From positions 36,800 to 100,799 of the forward strand of contig QKYT01000294.1 of assembly GCA_003550305.1 (NCBI GenBank): a stretch of DNA of 64,000 nucleotides, in the 5' to 3' direction. The notes below the pieces were generated by a model. The model had not been told where the DNA came from. It did no database searches and saw only the letters and a program-made list of their open reading frames with translations. Below are positions 11,706-26,014 of this stretch, piece after piece. The position numbers and the translations under genes are program-made. This stretch comes from Glomus cerebriforme. Its lineage: Eukaryota > Glomeromycota > Glomeromycetes > Glomerales > Glomeraceae. How positions within the stretch are numbered: the stretch's first letter is position 1; each line of letters begins with the position of its first letter.

Positions 11706-13264
11706 ATGCTTTTATGGAGGAGTAGTTTTAATACCTTATGTTTGTTATCCTTATTTATTCGTTTGGGAATGTTGTTTTATGGTGAATGGCAAGACGTGCA
11801 CATGCAAGTAAAATATACTGATATAGATTATAAGGTTTTTTCCGATGCAGCGCGTTTTGTCACTCAGGGAGAAAGCCCATATAAACGTGCAACATATCGA
11901 TATACGCCCCTTCTTGCATATTTATTAACACCGAACACCTATATTCACAAATCATTTGGCAAATTCTTGTTTGTTCTTGCCGATATTATAGTTGGGGTTC
12001 TAATATATCGGATTTTATGTTTGCGAGGATTACATGACCAAAAGGCTGTTTATTATTCCGCGATATGGCTTTTGAATCCTGTAGTTGCAAACATCTCAAC
12101 GCGTGGAAATGCGGAATCATTGCTTGGAGCCATGGTACTCTTGACTTTGTATTGGGTACTGGTGAAAAAATTCTTTGCAGCAAGCATTTTATACGGAATA
12201 TCTGTTCATTTTAAAATTTATCCCGTCATTTATGCTGTACCGCTATTGGTTTTGTTAGATGATGAAGATTATTGGGGTTTAAGAAGGAAGGGAAAGGAGA
12301 GAGAACACGATAGAAATTCTTTGAAATATTGGACCGGGAAAGTGGTTAGATTTGTGAATCCAACAAGGATTAAGTTTGTCTTAACAAGTGGAGGAGTATT
12401 TTTTTTGTTAAATGGGATCATGTATTACTTGTAAGTTCTTTCTTTATCGATGAGAAGTATATATAAATTTTATGCGTGTAAACTTAGCTAATCATTGAAT
12501 AAGTTAGTTATCGCTTTTAAATATTTAGATATTCCCTAGAATTTCTCAACGAAACTTATCTTTACCACGTAACACGCAAAGATCACCGACATAATTTTTC
12601 CCTTTGGTTTTATTATATTTATCTCACCTTTGATATTTCTAAAAGTTCTATAATGGCTTTATTGGCCTTCTTGCCTCAGATAGGTATCGTAACACTGTTA
12701 GGAATTGTATTTGGCAAAGATATATTTTTTGCATGTTTCGTTCAAACTTTTGCGTTCGTGATTTATAACAAAGTTTGTACTTCGCAGGTAAATTACCCAA
12801 AATATAGTTAGTAATGTTTATTATGAAATTATAAAAGGTTAACCAATTTATTTTGATTTAGTACTTTATGTGGTATATATGTTTATTTCCACTTATAATT
12901 CAATCCACGACGATTAAATTCTTTTATAAAGGATTATTTATGTTATTTGCATGGATAGGCGGTCAGGTAATCAATATCTAAAATTTATTTGAATAATAAA
13001 TTTCAATAAAAAAACATTTTTTTTTTTTTTTGGTTTATATCATAATAGGTACTTTGGCTCTATCAAGCTTATAAACTTGAATTCCTTGGAGAGAACACAT
13101 TCTTCAGCATATGGTTAGCAAGTATTGTTTTCTTTATGGCAAATATTTGGATACTAACTGAATTTGTGCAAAGTCATGTATATGAAAAATGCTTTGAATT
13201 AGGAAAAATCAGAAATATTTGGAAAATCAAAGGTGAAATTGAAGAAGATATAATAGATAGGTAG
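11706..13264 (+). CDS. GPI mannosyltransferase I catalytic subunit (PIG-M/Gpi14)
   Basis: Four exons (11706-12430, 12529-12787, 12862-12966, 13049-13264) encode 434 residues, close to human PIG-M (about 423). It is a multispanning ER membrane protein with an N-terminal signal anchor. The lumenal loop KYTDIDYKVFSDAA carries the DxD-like motif of family GT50. RYTPLLAYLL, WLLNPVVANISTRGNAES and HNFSLWFYYIYL are conserved PIG-M stretches. The enzyme transfers the first alpha-1,4-mannose from dolichol-phosphate-mannose to GlcN-PI during GPI-anchor synthesis and needs a small partner (PIG-X/Pbn1), not seen here. Phases at all three introns agree and the stop at 13262-13264 is unambiguous. Confidence 0.93.
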
Positions 13265-13568
13265 ATCCAAATAGTGATTCAAAATATTTTATCTATTTAT
13301 AGAAAGAATAATTAAAGATTGCTATAATCACAATATATAATAAATTTAGATGCAAGATATTTTTTATTAAACCAAATTTTTACAAAATATCATTTAATAA
13401 ATAATAAATTTTAAAAATATTTATATATGTATATTGATAAAGTATTTTTACTTAAAAAAAGCACACTCATACAATGTCATGTTCATCACATGCCCTACTT
13501 ATTCTGTTTATCATTAACTAAGTAATTTCATGATAAAATAGCTAATTAATTATACTATTATATTGTTT
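13265..13568. other. convergent 3' ends of PIG-M and eL13
   Basis: About 300 bases of AT-rich sequence lie between two convergent stop codons. It presumably holds both 3' UTRs. Nothing else was recognised. Confidence 0.5.
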
Positions 13569-14482
13569 TTATTTCTTCTTGGCAGCTTCTTCCTCTTCCT
13601 TGGCTTTACGACGGACTTCACGTGCACCAACAAGACGAGCGTCAGAGCGAGCTTTACGCAAAGTAGCATATGCGCTAACAGCTTTTTCTTCGTCAGTGAT
13701 AGGACGAGCTTTCTCCCTTGTCCATGATTGTTTGATTGGTAAGACAGCGCCCTTTTGTTGAGTTGCATTGGCGGTTTCAGCCGGCTTCAATAGGAAAAAC
13801 ATTAACATTTGTAGCTTGATATATATATAGATATATATATAAAATAAATACCTCTGAATCAGCCTTCTTTGGTTTTTTGGTCTTTTTGGGGAAGATAATA
13901 AGTTTACTCTTATATGTTTTCAAGCGTTGGACATTAAGTTGAAGAGATTCAATTGATCGATTTTTGCGTCGGTGATCAACAGGAATACCAATAGTGAGTG
14001 CTTCCTTACGGCGGATTCCAGCTTCCTATCAGTTCAGCAATAAATAAATTTAATTGAATATCATTCCGCGATTTTAATTCTATAAAATTTGGTCATTTTG
14101 ATCATAACATTGACATTAAAGAATTTTGACCCATTCTTTTCATCTCAAAGATCCTTTCGATATAGTAATTTCCTTAAGACCAAATGACCAATTTTTTCTT
14201 GACATTAATAAATATAATTATAATTAATTAAGTAATTGATCCGACCTTGAGCTCATCAAGAGTGAATCCACGACCAACTCTTAATTTGGTATTATATTTA
14301 AGTGTAGGACATCTTACTGCCGGTCTCAAAAGTTCGACAGGACGTGGAGCAATTCGAGCAGCTTTATTAATACGATTGAGTCGTCTTCTCTTCTTGCGTC
14401 CAGGTTGATCGAACCAAGTCTTAACACGCAACTGCCAATCCTTGTGAAAATGAACGTTTGGAATTGCGTTGTTGTGTTTCAT
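13569..14482 (-). CDS. 60S ribosomal protein eL13
   Basis: Coding exons 14246-14482, 13852-14025 and 13569-13784 join to 208 residues (human eL13 has 211). The N-terminus [20 protein letters not shown] and the motif [12 protein letters not shown] are diagnostic, as are [14 protein letters not shown] across the first junction and [19 protein letters not shown] in exon 2. The C-terminus is Lys/Glu-rich (EEEEAAKKK). The donor of intron 1 is GTCGGA, a weak GT donor, but the frame requires it. A non-coding leader exon ends at 14691 with donor GTAAGT and its intron runs 14488-14690, ending six bases before the ATG. Intron 1 (14026-14245) is longer than its neighbours and carries an internal inverted repeat. 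Confidence 0.96.
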
Positions 14483-14487
14483 TTTCT

Positions 14488-14690
14488 CTATTGATTTAAT
14501 TTAATATCATTAGTAAAATTTAAATCAAAATAAAAGATAATGCAATTTGTTTTTATTGTCCAAATTTTTTTCTAGGATAAAATCAAACAATTCACATTAT
14601 ATTATAAAAGTACATTATACTTCATAAAATAAAGTTCTCTCTATCGTACGATAGAATTTCAATGGATGTTTGATAAAAAATAATACTTAC
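14488..14690 (-). promoter_or_regulatory. intron in the 5' UTR of eL13
   Basis: On the minus strand, GTAAGTATTA begins at 14690 and AAATCAATAG ends at 14488, just ahead of AGAAAATG, the eL13 start. Leader introns near the start codon are common in ribosomal-protein genes. The upstream leader exon lies between 14691 and the NDOR1 promoter. Confidence 0.65.
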
Positions 14691-14903
14691 CCTAAGTTCA
14701 CAAGGAATGTAAAAGAGAGAGATCAAAACTAAATTAAAAATTTTTTTTATACTAAAAAATTTTGATGTGATGTCACAACGATCACATGATACAGACGCCC
14801 TTGAAAAATATAGACCCGGGGTACAGGTTAAAGATACTCTTTGATATTATCATAATCAGATCCTTTTGCATCGAACTTTGTTTTTCTATTTCTTGTATAT
14901 GAA

Positions 14904-17821
<2,918 letters not shown>

Positions 17822-18349
17822 TAATTTTAACTTAGTTTATAAATCATACTTTTTACAATAATAATTTCTTGTAAAAAAATATTCTATTAACTTTTTTAAG
17901 CTGTTAATCACTTGAGAACTTTTGTTTCCGTCTAATTGGTTTCACAAAGAATCTGTTGCTTTTACTTGAAGAATTTAGAAAGCTTTAATGATGATTTACA
18001 TTTTATATAAAATTGCTGCATAACGTTAAGTTTTTGGTTGACAGAACACGTATTACGTCATTCATATTCATGCGATAAATTCTCAATCGAATATTCTTTC
18101 TAATAGCATACATCTAGTAAAGGATATAATTACTGTAATTACGGATAAATAATTTCAAAAAACATTCTTAATTTGATAAATGATAAGGTTTATTTATAAT
18201 AAAGATAAAACTTTGATACTAGAAAGGTTTATTCTACATATCATCAAATTTTAATCATGTGAATTTACCATAAGTGATCGATGGATGACAATATAAAAAC
18301 CGACCGATCAACACTTTTAATATGCATTTCACGTTATAGCTATTTTCCA
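17822..18349. other. intergenic NDOR1-VPS26
   Basis: About 530 bases hold the NDOR1 3' UTR and VPS26 promoter. No further coding sequence was recognised. The VPS26 leader region around 18,290-18,349 is slightly less AT-rich. Confidence 0.45.
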
Positions 18350-19771
18350 ATGGTTGTTTGTAAAAGTTGTCTTTTTAAACTGTCTTAATCAACTTATATA
18401 CTGAAAATACTTTATTTTTTCAGAGTCTCTTTAGCTTCAGCGCACCAGTAGATATTGATATTCGCTTTAATGGAGAAGAAAATAGAAAATTAGTAGAAGT
18501 TAAGGTTGATAGAGATCGCCGCGAAAGATTTCCTCTATATTTTGATGGTGAAACCGTTGCGGGCAGAGTAATTAAATATCTTCTGATTTTACTTAATATT
18601 TTTTATATTATTATTGAACTAATTTATTTAAAAACGTAGGTAACTATTAGACCCCGTGATGGAAAGAGACTTGAACATCAGGGAATTAAAATAGAATTCG
18701 TAGGAAATATCGGTAATTCTCATATATATGCATTTTCATCATACAAATCATTAAATTGAATATGTGTTACATTAATATGATGTTTTGTAATATTTCAGAA
18801 CTTTTCTATGACCGAGGTAATCATTACGAATTCACTTCTTTAGTACAAGAATTGGCAATACCTGGTGAAATGCGCCAACCACAATTTTTTGACTTTGAAT
18901 TCAAAAATGTCGAAAAACAATATGAGAGTTACCACGGAATAAATGTCAAATTGAGGTATTTCGTACGCGTAACTATTTCAAGGCGTTTAACAGATATTGT
19001 GAATGAAAAGGATATATGGGTCTACTCATATCGTATGCCGGCAGAAAACAATAGTTCTATCAAAATGGAAGTTGGTATTGAAGATTGTCTACATATTGAA
19101 TTCGAGTATAACAAGTCAAGGTAAACTTAAACGTAAAATTTGTCTTACAATTGTAAACATTTTAAAAACCCGATTACTTCGTTATATTAGATACCATCTT
19201 AAAGATGTAATCGTAGGAAAAATTTATTTTCTACTTGTCCGCATAAAAATAAAACATATGGAATTATCAATTATTCGTCGCGAAACGACTGGTGCAGGTA
19301 TTTACAAATTTAAATTTTGATGGAAATTTATTACAATAAAAGCTAACGATTTTATTTCATGTTCAGCACCAAATCAATATAATGAAAGCGAGACAATTAC
19401 TAAATTTGAGATTATGGACGGTGCTCCAGTGCGCGGTAAGTTATGACGATTGTTAAAATTTTACTTATTTTTTTAATTTATATTGTTAAATTTTAGGTGA
19501 AACAATTCCCATTCGCCTTTTCCTTGGAGGTTTTGAATTAACCCCAACTTTCCGTGATGTAAACAAAAAGTTTTCCACACGTTATTATCTCAATCTTGTA
19601 CTAGTTGATGAAGAAAATCGACGATATTTTAAACAACAAGAGATTACAATCTACAGAAGAAAAAGTAAGTCTGAATTTATACTTAGAAAACATTAATTTA
19701 TTACTAATTTATTGAATTAAAAATTATATTTTATTACAGTTGATGATGGCTTAGAAGATGGTCAAGAATAA
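18350..19771 (+). CDS. VPS26: retromer subunit VPS26
   Basis: The encoded arrestin-like protein is recognisable throughout. Landmarks are SLFSFSAPVDIDIRFNGEE at the start, then FPLYFDGETVAGRVTIRPRD, IKIEFVGNIELFYDRGNHY, LAIPGEMRQPQFFDFEF and KLRYFVRVTISRR. VGKIYFLLVRIKIKHMELSI, IPIRLFLGGFELTPTFRDVN and YYLNLVLVDEENRRYFKQQE follow. Vps26 binds Vps35 and sorting nexins on endosomes for cargo recycling. The first coding exon appears to be only ATGGTT (18350-18355), spliced with donor GTTTGT to 18424, giving MVSLFSF. A cut directly after ATG is the alternative. The stop is at 19769-19771. Several later introns are short and in phase. Confidence 0.92.
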
Positions 19772-20633
19772 TTTAATAGAATATTTTGGATTAAATTAAT
19801 TTTATTGTATATCTGATAAATTATTTTTTCTTTGTATTTAAATGCTGTATATGTATCACTTAAATATATATATATTTTTTCCCTTAAATAAATTTATTGT
19901 TAATTATTGCAGAGGCTATGGTCTTGTTTTATGTAATTGGACTTGGTTAAAACATAAGTTTTCCATGAATAAAACGAAAGATTTGTGTTCCTCTCGAGAT
20001 TTTGTTAAAGAAATCCCTTATCATATGACATTGTTAAATAATTACTAAATACAAGTGCCGAACGCCGATCCATATTTATACAAGGTCAAACAAGATCATG
20101 TGATTCTCAATTGTCAATGGAACTGCGGCTGAATTAATAATTAATAAATTAACATTGTCAAAACTTTTTTTTTTTTAAAAAAAAAAGTCGCCTTATTATT
20201 ACACCATCAGATTTCCCATCTCTCATTTTTCTCTTTCTATTTGAGTTTTGTGTCGTTGTTATTAAAATAATAGGATACATTACAAAACATAGATTTAGAA
20301 GCAGAGAAACAAAAATACCAAAGGTAAGTGTTATGAAAAAAAGACGAATGTTAGTCAAAAAGTTTTCATAGGGTTTTGAAAACCTTGCTAATAATAGTTT
20401 GAAAATATAAATAATATGTATACATATACAGAGAGAAACGAACTTTAACATAAAAGGTTTCGTATACTCAAATAAACACTTTTATTAAACAAAACTATCT
20501 TTACAGCTTAGAATAAAGGTAAAGTGTAATTATTATTTTTATTAAATAGTTCAAAGCCAAAAATTTTTATAATGATATACGGACCCTATGAGGGACTATT
20601 TTATTATTATGATATCTTCTTGTATTAGAATAA
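19772..20633. other. intergenic and probable 5' leader of TFIIB
   Basis: The segment holds the VPS26 3' UTR, a T12/A10 palindrome at 20165-20186, and near 20,318 the donor-like CCAAAGGTAAGTGTTATG. This could open a leader intron ending at TTACAG (about 20,507) or TATTAG (about 20,629) before the TFIIB start. No coding sequence was recognised; minus-strand ORFs here lack support. Confidence 0.4.
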
Positions 20634-21623
20634 ATGGCAAATATTCCTTTCCCACGTCTTCAACCTACAACGGAGCAGGGGCCTAAGGCAATTCTACCAG
20701 ACCTTAATATTCGTTTAGTATGCCCAGATTGCAAAAATCCTGTACCGAATATTATTGAAGAATTCGCTAATGGCGACTTAGTATGTGGAGATTGCGGTTT
20801 AGTTCTTGGTGACCGTATAATTGATACAAGGTCTGAGTGGAGAACTTTTGCCAATGACGAAGGTGATGATCCTTCTCGTGTTGGTGCTGCCGCAAATCCA
20901 CTTCTTGATGGTGCACAATTAGATACTGTCATTTCAAGGAGAGATGGTGGGTCAGGAATGGCCAGAGATCTTAATAAGGTTCATGGACGAGCAAATGCAG
21001 TAAAGGGAGAGAAAAATCTTATTCAAGCGTATAAAGAAATTGCTGCAATGAGTGATGCCATTGGCTTGACAAAATTAATTGCGGATATAGCAAAACAATT
21101 ATACAAGAGAGTTGAAGAAGAAAAACTTTTACGTGGTAAAAGTACTGAATCAATTATTGCCGCTTGTATTTTCATTGCTTGTCGACAAGAAAACGTACCA
21201 CGTACATTTAAGGAGATTTGTGCTATTACACGAGTTCCTAAAAAGGAAATCGGAAGATGTTTTAAAACTTTGATTCGTACTTTTGAAACAAACGTATCAA
21301 CAATGGCATCAGAAGATTTGATGTCACGTTTCTGTTCTATGTTACATCTCCGAATGGAAGTTCAAAAGGCAGCTCTTGATCTTACCATGAAAACGAAGGA
21401 ACATGGAACTTTAGCTGGCAAATCTCCTGTATCTGTCGCAGCGGCTTGTATCTATATGGCTTCTTGTTTGTATAAACAGCCCCAGTCAACAAGAGACGTT
21501 GCTCAAGTTACTGGTGTTTCTGAAGTAACAATTAAAAATTCTTATAAGTTACTTTGGACTGAAAGAGAAAAGTTACTCGATGAAAAGAAATATAGCGGAC
21601 TTGATAGTTTACCATCTCCCTAG
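20634..21623 (+). CDS. transcription initiation factor TFIIB
   Basis: An intronless 329-residue ORF. The N-terminal zinc ribbon uses C30, C33, C51 and C54 (CPDC...CGDC). The B-reader/linker follows with DTRSEWRTFANDEGDDPSRVG. Two cyclin-fold repeats come next: the first with IIAACIFIACRQENVPRTF and EICAITRVPKKEIGRCFK, the second with SPVSVAAACIYMASCLY and VAQVTGVSEVTIKNSYK. TFIIB bridges TBP-promoter DNA and RNA polymerase II and helps set the start site. Length and domain order match the family. The absence of introns stands out among intron-rich neighbours, which could reflect an old retrocopy or intron loss. A second TFIIB-fold gene is at 52.3 kb. Confidence 0.97.
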   Translation: MANIPFPRLQPTTEQGPKAILPDLNIRLVCPDCKNPVPNIIEEFANGDLVCGDCGLVLGDRIIDTRSEWRTFANDEGDDPSRVGAAANPLLDGAQLDTVISRRDGGSGMARDLNKVHGRANAVKGEKNLIQAYKEIAAMSDAIGLTKLIADIAKQLYKRVEEEKLLRGKSTESIIAACIFIACRQENVPRTFKEICAITRVPKKEIGRCFKTLIRTFETNVSTMASEDLMSRFCSMLHLRMEVQKAALDLTMKTKEHGTLAGKSPVSVAAACIYMASCLYKQPQSTRDVAQVTGVSEVTIKNSYKLLWTEREKLLDEKKYSGLDSLPSP

Positions 21624-22388
21624 AGTTATATGAAACCCAACTTATAATAAAGGAGTGGCATAAATCTTATGCTCTGCCCCAATTTTTTTTATAGATTTTG
21701 TGCATTGAAAAATTTTGTTGTAAATTACAAATTGAAGCGAAAATCAAATGGCCCGTTGGAAGTTTGTATGGACATTTAAATATTTTTGTTTAGATTTTTA
21801 AATTTGGACTATAATCAATAGTATTCTAATGGATTAAAAAATATAATATAGAATTTTTTTTTTTTATCCAAGGAATCAATTATGAACAATATTTTATTTG
21901 GTTTCGTATCGTAGTCATAAAAGAGTCAAAAAAAAGATTAAATATTGTATTATATTTCTCATGAGACATATTTGTTCTGCTCCTTTTTTTTTTTTTTTTT
22001 TGATTAAACAGACACCGACCACAGATATACACTTTCTCTACACAACCCACTTTCTTCCAATCTGCTCCTTTTTTGCTCTTTTTTTTTTTTTTTGAATAAA
22101 ATAATTGAACTTGTTCATTGATGTACTTTAAAAAAAAATTTCTTTTATCTTTCATAAAAAAAAAAAAACTTTATCCTGATTTGAGTTAACTAAAATGCAA
22201 TTTTACTCCACACTCTCTCGCCAAAAAATAACAAAAATACTAACTTTCATTAATTAGTAAACAACAAAGGAAACTATATATAGGTCCAACCATCGAACAC
22301 AATAAAATAAAAAGATCATAATAATTTAACCAAAGCTAACAAGTGAAAAATCAAAAAACTTATTGAAATGTGAAAATGACATTTAAAT
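21624..22388. other. convergent 3' region TFIIB / eS30
   Basis: The region is AT-rich with long T runs (21,984-22,002; 22,078-22,094) and a few GC-richer islands such as ACACCGACCACAGATATACAC. It should hold both 3' UTRs. The small ORFs here are homopolymer-driven, and no gene is supported. Confidence 0.45.
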
Positions 22389-22750
22389 TCATCCGGTTGT
22401 TGGAGCAGGATTCATCTGTTTTTTTTTTAAAAAAAAAATCATTCAATACACATATACATACATTCATTTGATTTGTTTTTAGACCATGTAATATCATTGA
22501 TATTTACCCTTCGTTTTCCACCAATCATGTTAGTTACATTAACAAATCGACGATTATATAAGATACGTTTTTTGGCTCGTCCAGTTTTCTTTTTCTTCTT
22601 TTCCTGTTTTTCAACTTTAGGAGTTTGAGATTTAACTTTACCAGCACGAGCAAGTGATCCGTGAACTTTACCCTAATTTAAAAAAATATGTTTTTGTTTA
22701 ATAATAATAATAATAAAAATTATATCAATCAGAATAAAGTTAAATACCAT
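22389..22750 (-). CDS. 40S ribosomal protein eS30
   Basis: Three coding exons: the ATG alone (22748-22750), 22508-22672 and 22389-22415. The product is 64 residues (yeast eS30 has 63), starting [20 protein letters not shown]. The basic core [19 protein letters not shown] and C-terminus [15 protein letters not shown] are diagnostic. There is no fused ubiquitin-like FUBI domain upstream, as usual in fungi. The last intron ends in a T10-A10 palindrome directly followed by CAG, so its polypyrimidine tract could pair with the A run. The start codon is cut off immediately by the first donor (ATG|GTATTT). Confidence 0.95.
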
Positions 22751-23068
22751 TTTGGCGGTTTTCTATTTCAAATAAAAAAAAAAATTTCGGATTAAAGAGG
22801 AAAGGAAAAAAATTTTTTTTTTGATTTATTAAAAAAAATATTTTGGTGATATTTGAGAATTTGATTGGATATAAACTGATCCTCTTTAATATCACAGTGA
22901 TATAAATAATTTATTATAAATCAATATTATCAAATATGTTTATATTTTAAAATCTTTTTTTTTATTAATATATATTAGATGGAGCTACTCTTCATGAAGT
23001 TGACTATTTGGATTTAAATAATGAGCCCAATTAAAAATATTAAAAATAATTGCAATGTTTTTATTATA
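22751..23068. other. intergenic eS30 promoter / CIAO1 3' end
   Basis: About 320 bases with T- and A-runs and a short inverted ATATCAC...GTGATAT (about 22,848-22,905). It should carry the eS30 promoter and the CIAO1 3' UTR. No coding sequence was seen. Confidence 0.4.
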
Positions 23069-24486
23069 TTATTCAACAAATCTCCATATTCTAACGATTC
23101 CATCATCTCCAGCTGTTGCTAACCAATTAGAATGCTTTTCAGTAGGATACCATTGTATACAATTAACATCAGCAACCCCGTGAGCAGAAGAAACTGAAGC
23201 AACTAATGAAAAATTTGGAGAATCTGTGTCATTTTGAGATTTATCCTGTTCAAACACTCTAATGACATTATCACCACTTCCACTAGCAATAAGCCCATGA
23301 ACTTTCGACCAGCTCACGGAATAAACGCATCGTGAATGTTGACCACTTAATGTATGCACACATTTCCATTTAGGATGAACGCGATATGTGTCCATTCCTT
23401 CTTGATTATTATTAGGAAAACTTTTCCAAAATTTAAGTGTTTTATCATCTGAAGCGGACACTTTAATAGATAAAAAGGTTTGATTTTACGTCAACATTAA
23501 CATTTTTGTAAGTAATAAATTCAATATAAGTACATACCTAAATAATCCCCAGTTTTATCAAAATCAATAGCCCAAACTGTACTTTCGTGTCCTTCCAATG
23601 TATCTGAACAATACCAATCATCATCATCATCTCGCCAAATTTTTATTGTATCATCATAACTTGCTGATACTAATAACTTAAATTAGAATTTATTTTAATT
23701 ATTTTAATTAATATAAACGGATTACATTTCTGTTAGCAGTGTCAAAAAATTAAGTAACTTACTTCATCAGTTGGATGCCATATAACCATTTTTACATCTT
23801 GTGTATGTTCTTGCAAAACTGATAGACATTCAAAATCGTTATCTTGCGCCACTTTTTAAATATAAATTATTGGTTAGCTCGCAAATTCAAGTTAAAACAT
23901 AATAGGTTCTGTAAAATGTGATCACCTTCCCATATCCAAACACTTTTATCCCGGCCACATGTAGCAAGTAAAGAACCCGATGAGGACCACGCAACTGATT
24001 TTGTTTCATTTTCGTGACCTTCTAATGTTGCAACACATTCATAATCTGGCCATATATTTAAATAAAAATTAGTAATTCCATTGAATGAGAAGAATGAATT
24101 CGAATTTAAATCATAGGATATTTTTACCCCCGTCTTCTCCTCGTTCCCATATACCGGTAAGTGCATCAAAACTAGCAGTTGCAAGTTGACGACCGTCCGG
24201 ACTCCATGTAACACTTCGTATCGTCCTTTTATGAGCTCCTTCTAAAACATGTGTACAAGTCCATTCTGAAGAACCATTTTCAGAAGTTGGTACCCATAAA
24301 CGTACAGTTTTATCCCCTCCACAAGATGCTAGAACATTTCCTGTAGGTGACCAAGCAACAGACCAAACTCGGTCGATATGTCCTATATATAAAAATTACA
24401 CAGATTAATTGTTTTTTTTTAAATAGTTGACCTCAATAAGTTATTATACCTTTCAACTCAGCGATTTGTTCTAAATTCGGAGACAT
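23069..24486 (-). CDS. CIAO1/Cia1, WD40 subunit of the cytosolic Fe-S targeting complex
   Basis: This spliced WD-repeat protein starts [20 protein letters not shown] at 24486. Successive blades read [60 protein letters not shown] and, in the last exons, [22 protein letters not shown] and [16 protein letters not shown]. Seven blades are expected and the pieces fit that. The order and the 'GHENE(T/V)K' loop are characteristic of CIAO1. With CIAO2 and MMS19 it delivers Fe-S clusters to nuclear and cytosolic apo-proteins. Introns are short and in frame; the one at about 24,057-24,130 joins GEDG to DYECV. The gene is divergent from the OCA1-type phosphatase with 172 bases between starts. Confidence 0.92.
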
Positions 24487-24658
24487 CTGTAGAAAAAATG
24501 AGAACTCTTAGAATGTTAGATCGTGCGTATCAGAAAGATTATACGCAGCATTTTTCTTATCTCTTATTATTTGGGGTGAGTGCTGGAAAAAGGGATCAAA
24601 TTAATCTTTATAACTTCTGCGCCACGATGGAAAACCTTGTTAATCAAATAACGTTTAA
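24487..24658. promoter_or_regulatory. divergent promoter CIAO1 / OCA1-type phosphatase, with a uORF
   Basis: 172 bases lie between divergent start codons. On the plus strand an 11-codon upstream ORF (ATG 24627, stop TGA 24660-24662) overlaps the phosphatase start as ATGA. No TATA box is obvious. Confidence 0.5.
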
Positions 24659-25362
<704 letters not shown>

Positions 25363-26014
25363 GAATATATTTACCTTTTTTTTTCCTTAATCAATTAATA
25401 AGATCATAGCTTTCGCAATTTTGTAATTTATAAAATGAAATAAACGCACATGATTTGAAGTTTATAAAGTTTGTTCTTTTTTTGTTTTATAATTATCAAT
25501 TTTATTATTGAAAAAATAATAAAAAAGAAACGAAAACACATGTTCTTCCAATACATCAAAAAGATCAAGATCAGAAGAAACAAAATAATATCAATATAAT
25601 CAAAGGACTAAAAATATAATAGAAAAAAATTATTGCTTCTTATCTGTTTGCCCCAAATTGTTCAAAATAACATTGACTAAATAATACTTTTAATATATAA
25701 ATAAATATATATGTATATGATAAAGGGGAAGGGAATTTTTAATCTAAGGGCTAGAATCATGAGTCGAAGAGAAGAAAGGAATATAAAAAAAAAAGAATAA
25801 AAGAAAATAAAACAATTGGAGGAGACTTAAGGACATGGGGCATGGAAGCATATATAAAAACGGTAAATTAATAACATACCGAACTTAACTAGAAAATAAC
25901 CGCATAATATTGCTATACATTATAACTAAATATAATTGTTGTTTACTAGAAAATCTAAGGAACTCGAGAGAAAAAGATATACTTTACGAATCGCTAAATG
26001 CCTCCTGCCAAATT
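25363..26014. other. convergent 3' region
   Basis: 650 bases between the convergent stops of the phosphatase and the RRM protein. The sequence is purine-rich on the plus strand in part (GAAGAGAAGAAAGGAATAT). No further gene was recognised. Confidence 0.45.

Noticed and set aside
11986..12183. Antisense ORF in PIG-M exon 1
   Set aside because: Shadow of the conserved PIG-M frame; no signature of its own.
13550..13768. Overlapping ORFs on both strands over the eL13 last exon
   Set aside because: Shadows of the eL13 coding frame.
14026..14245. snoRNA in the eL13 intron
   Set aside because: No convincing C/D (RTGATGA...CTGA) or H/ACA boxes on either strand; only an inverted repeat is reported.
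20660..20932. 90-codon antisense ORF in TFIIB
   Set aside because: Antisense shadow of a strongly conserved coding region.
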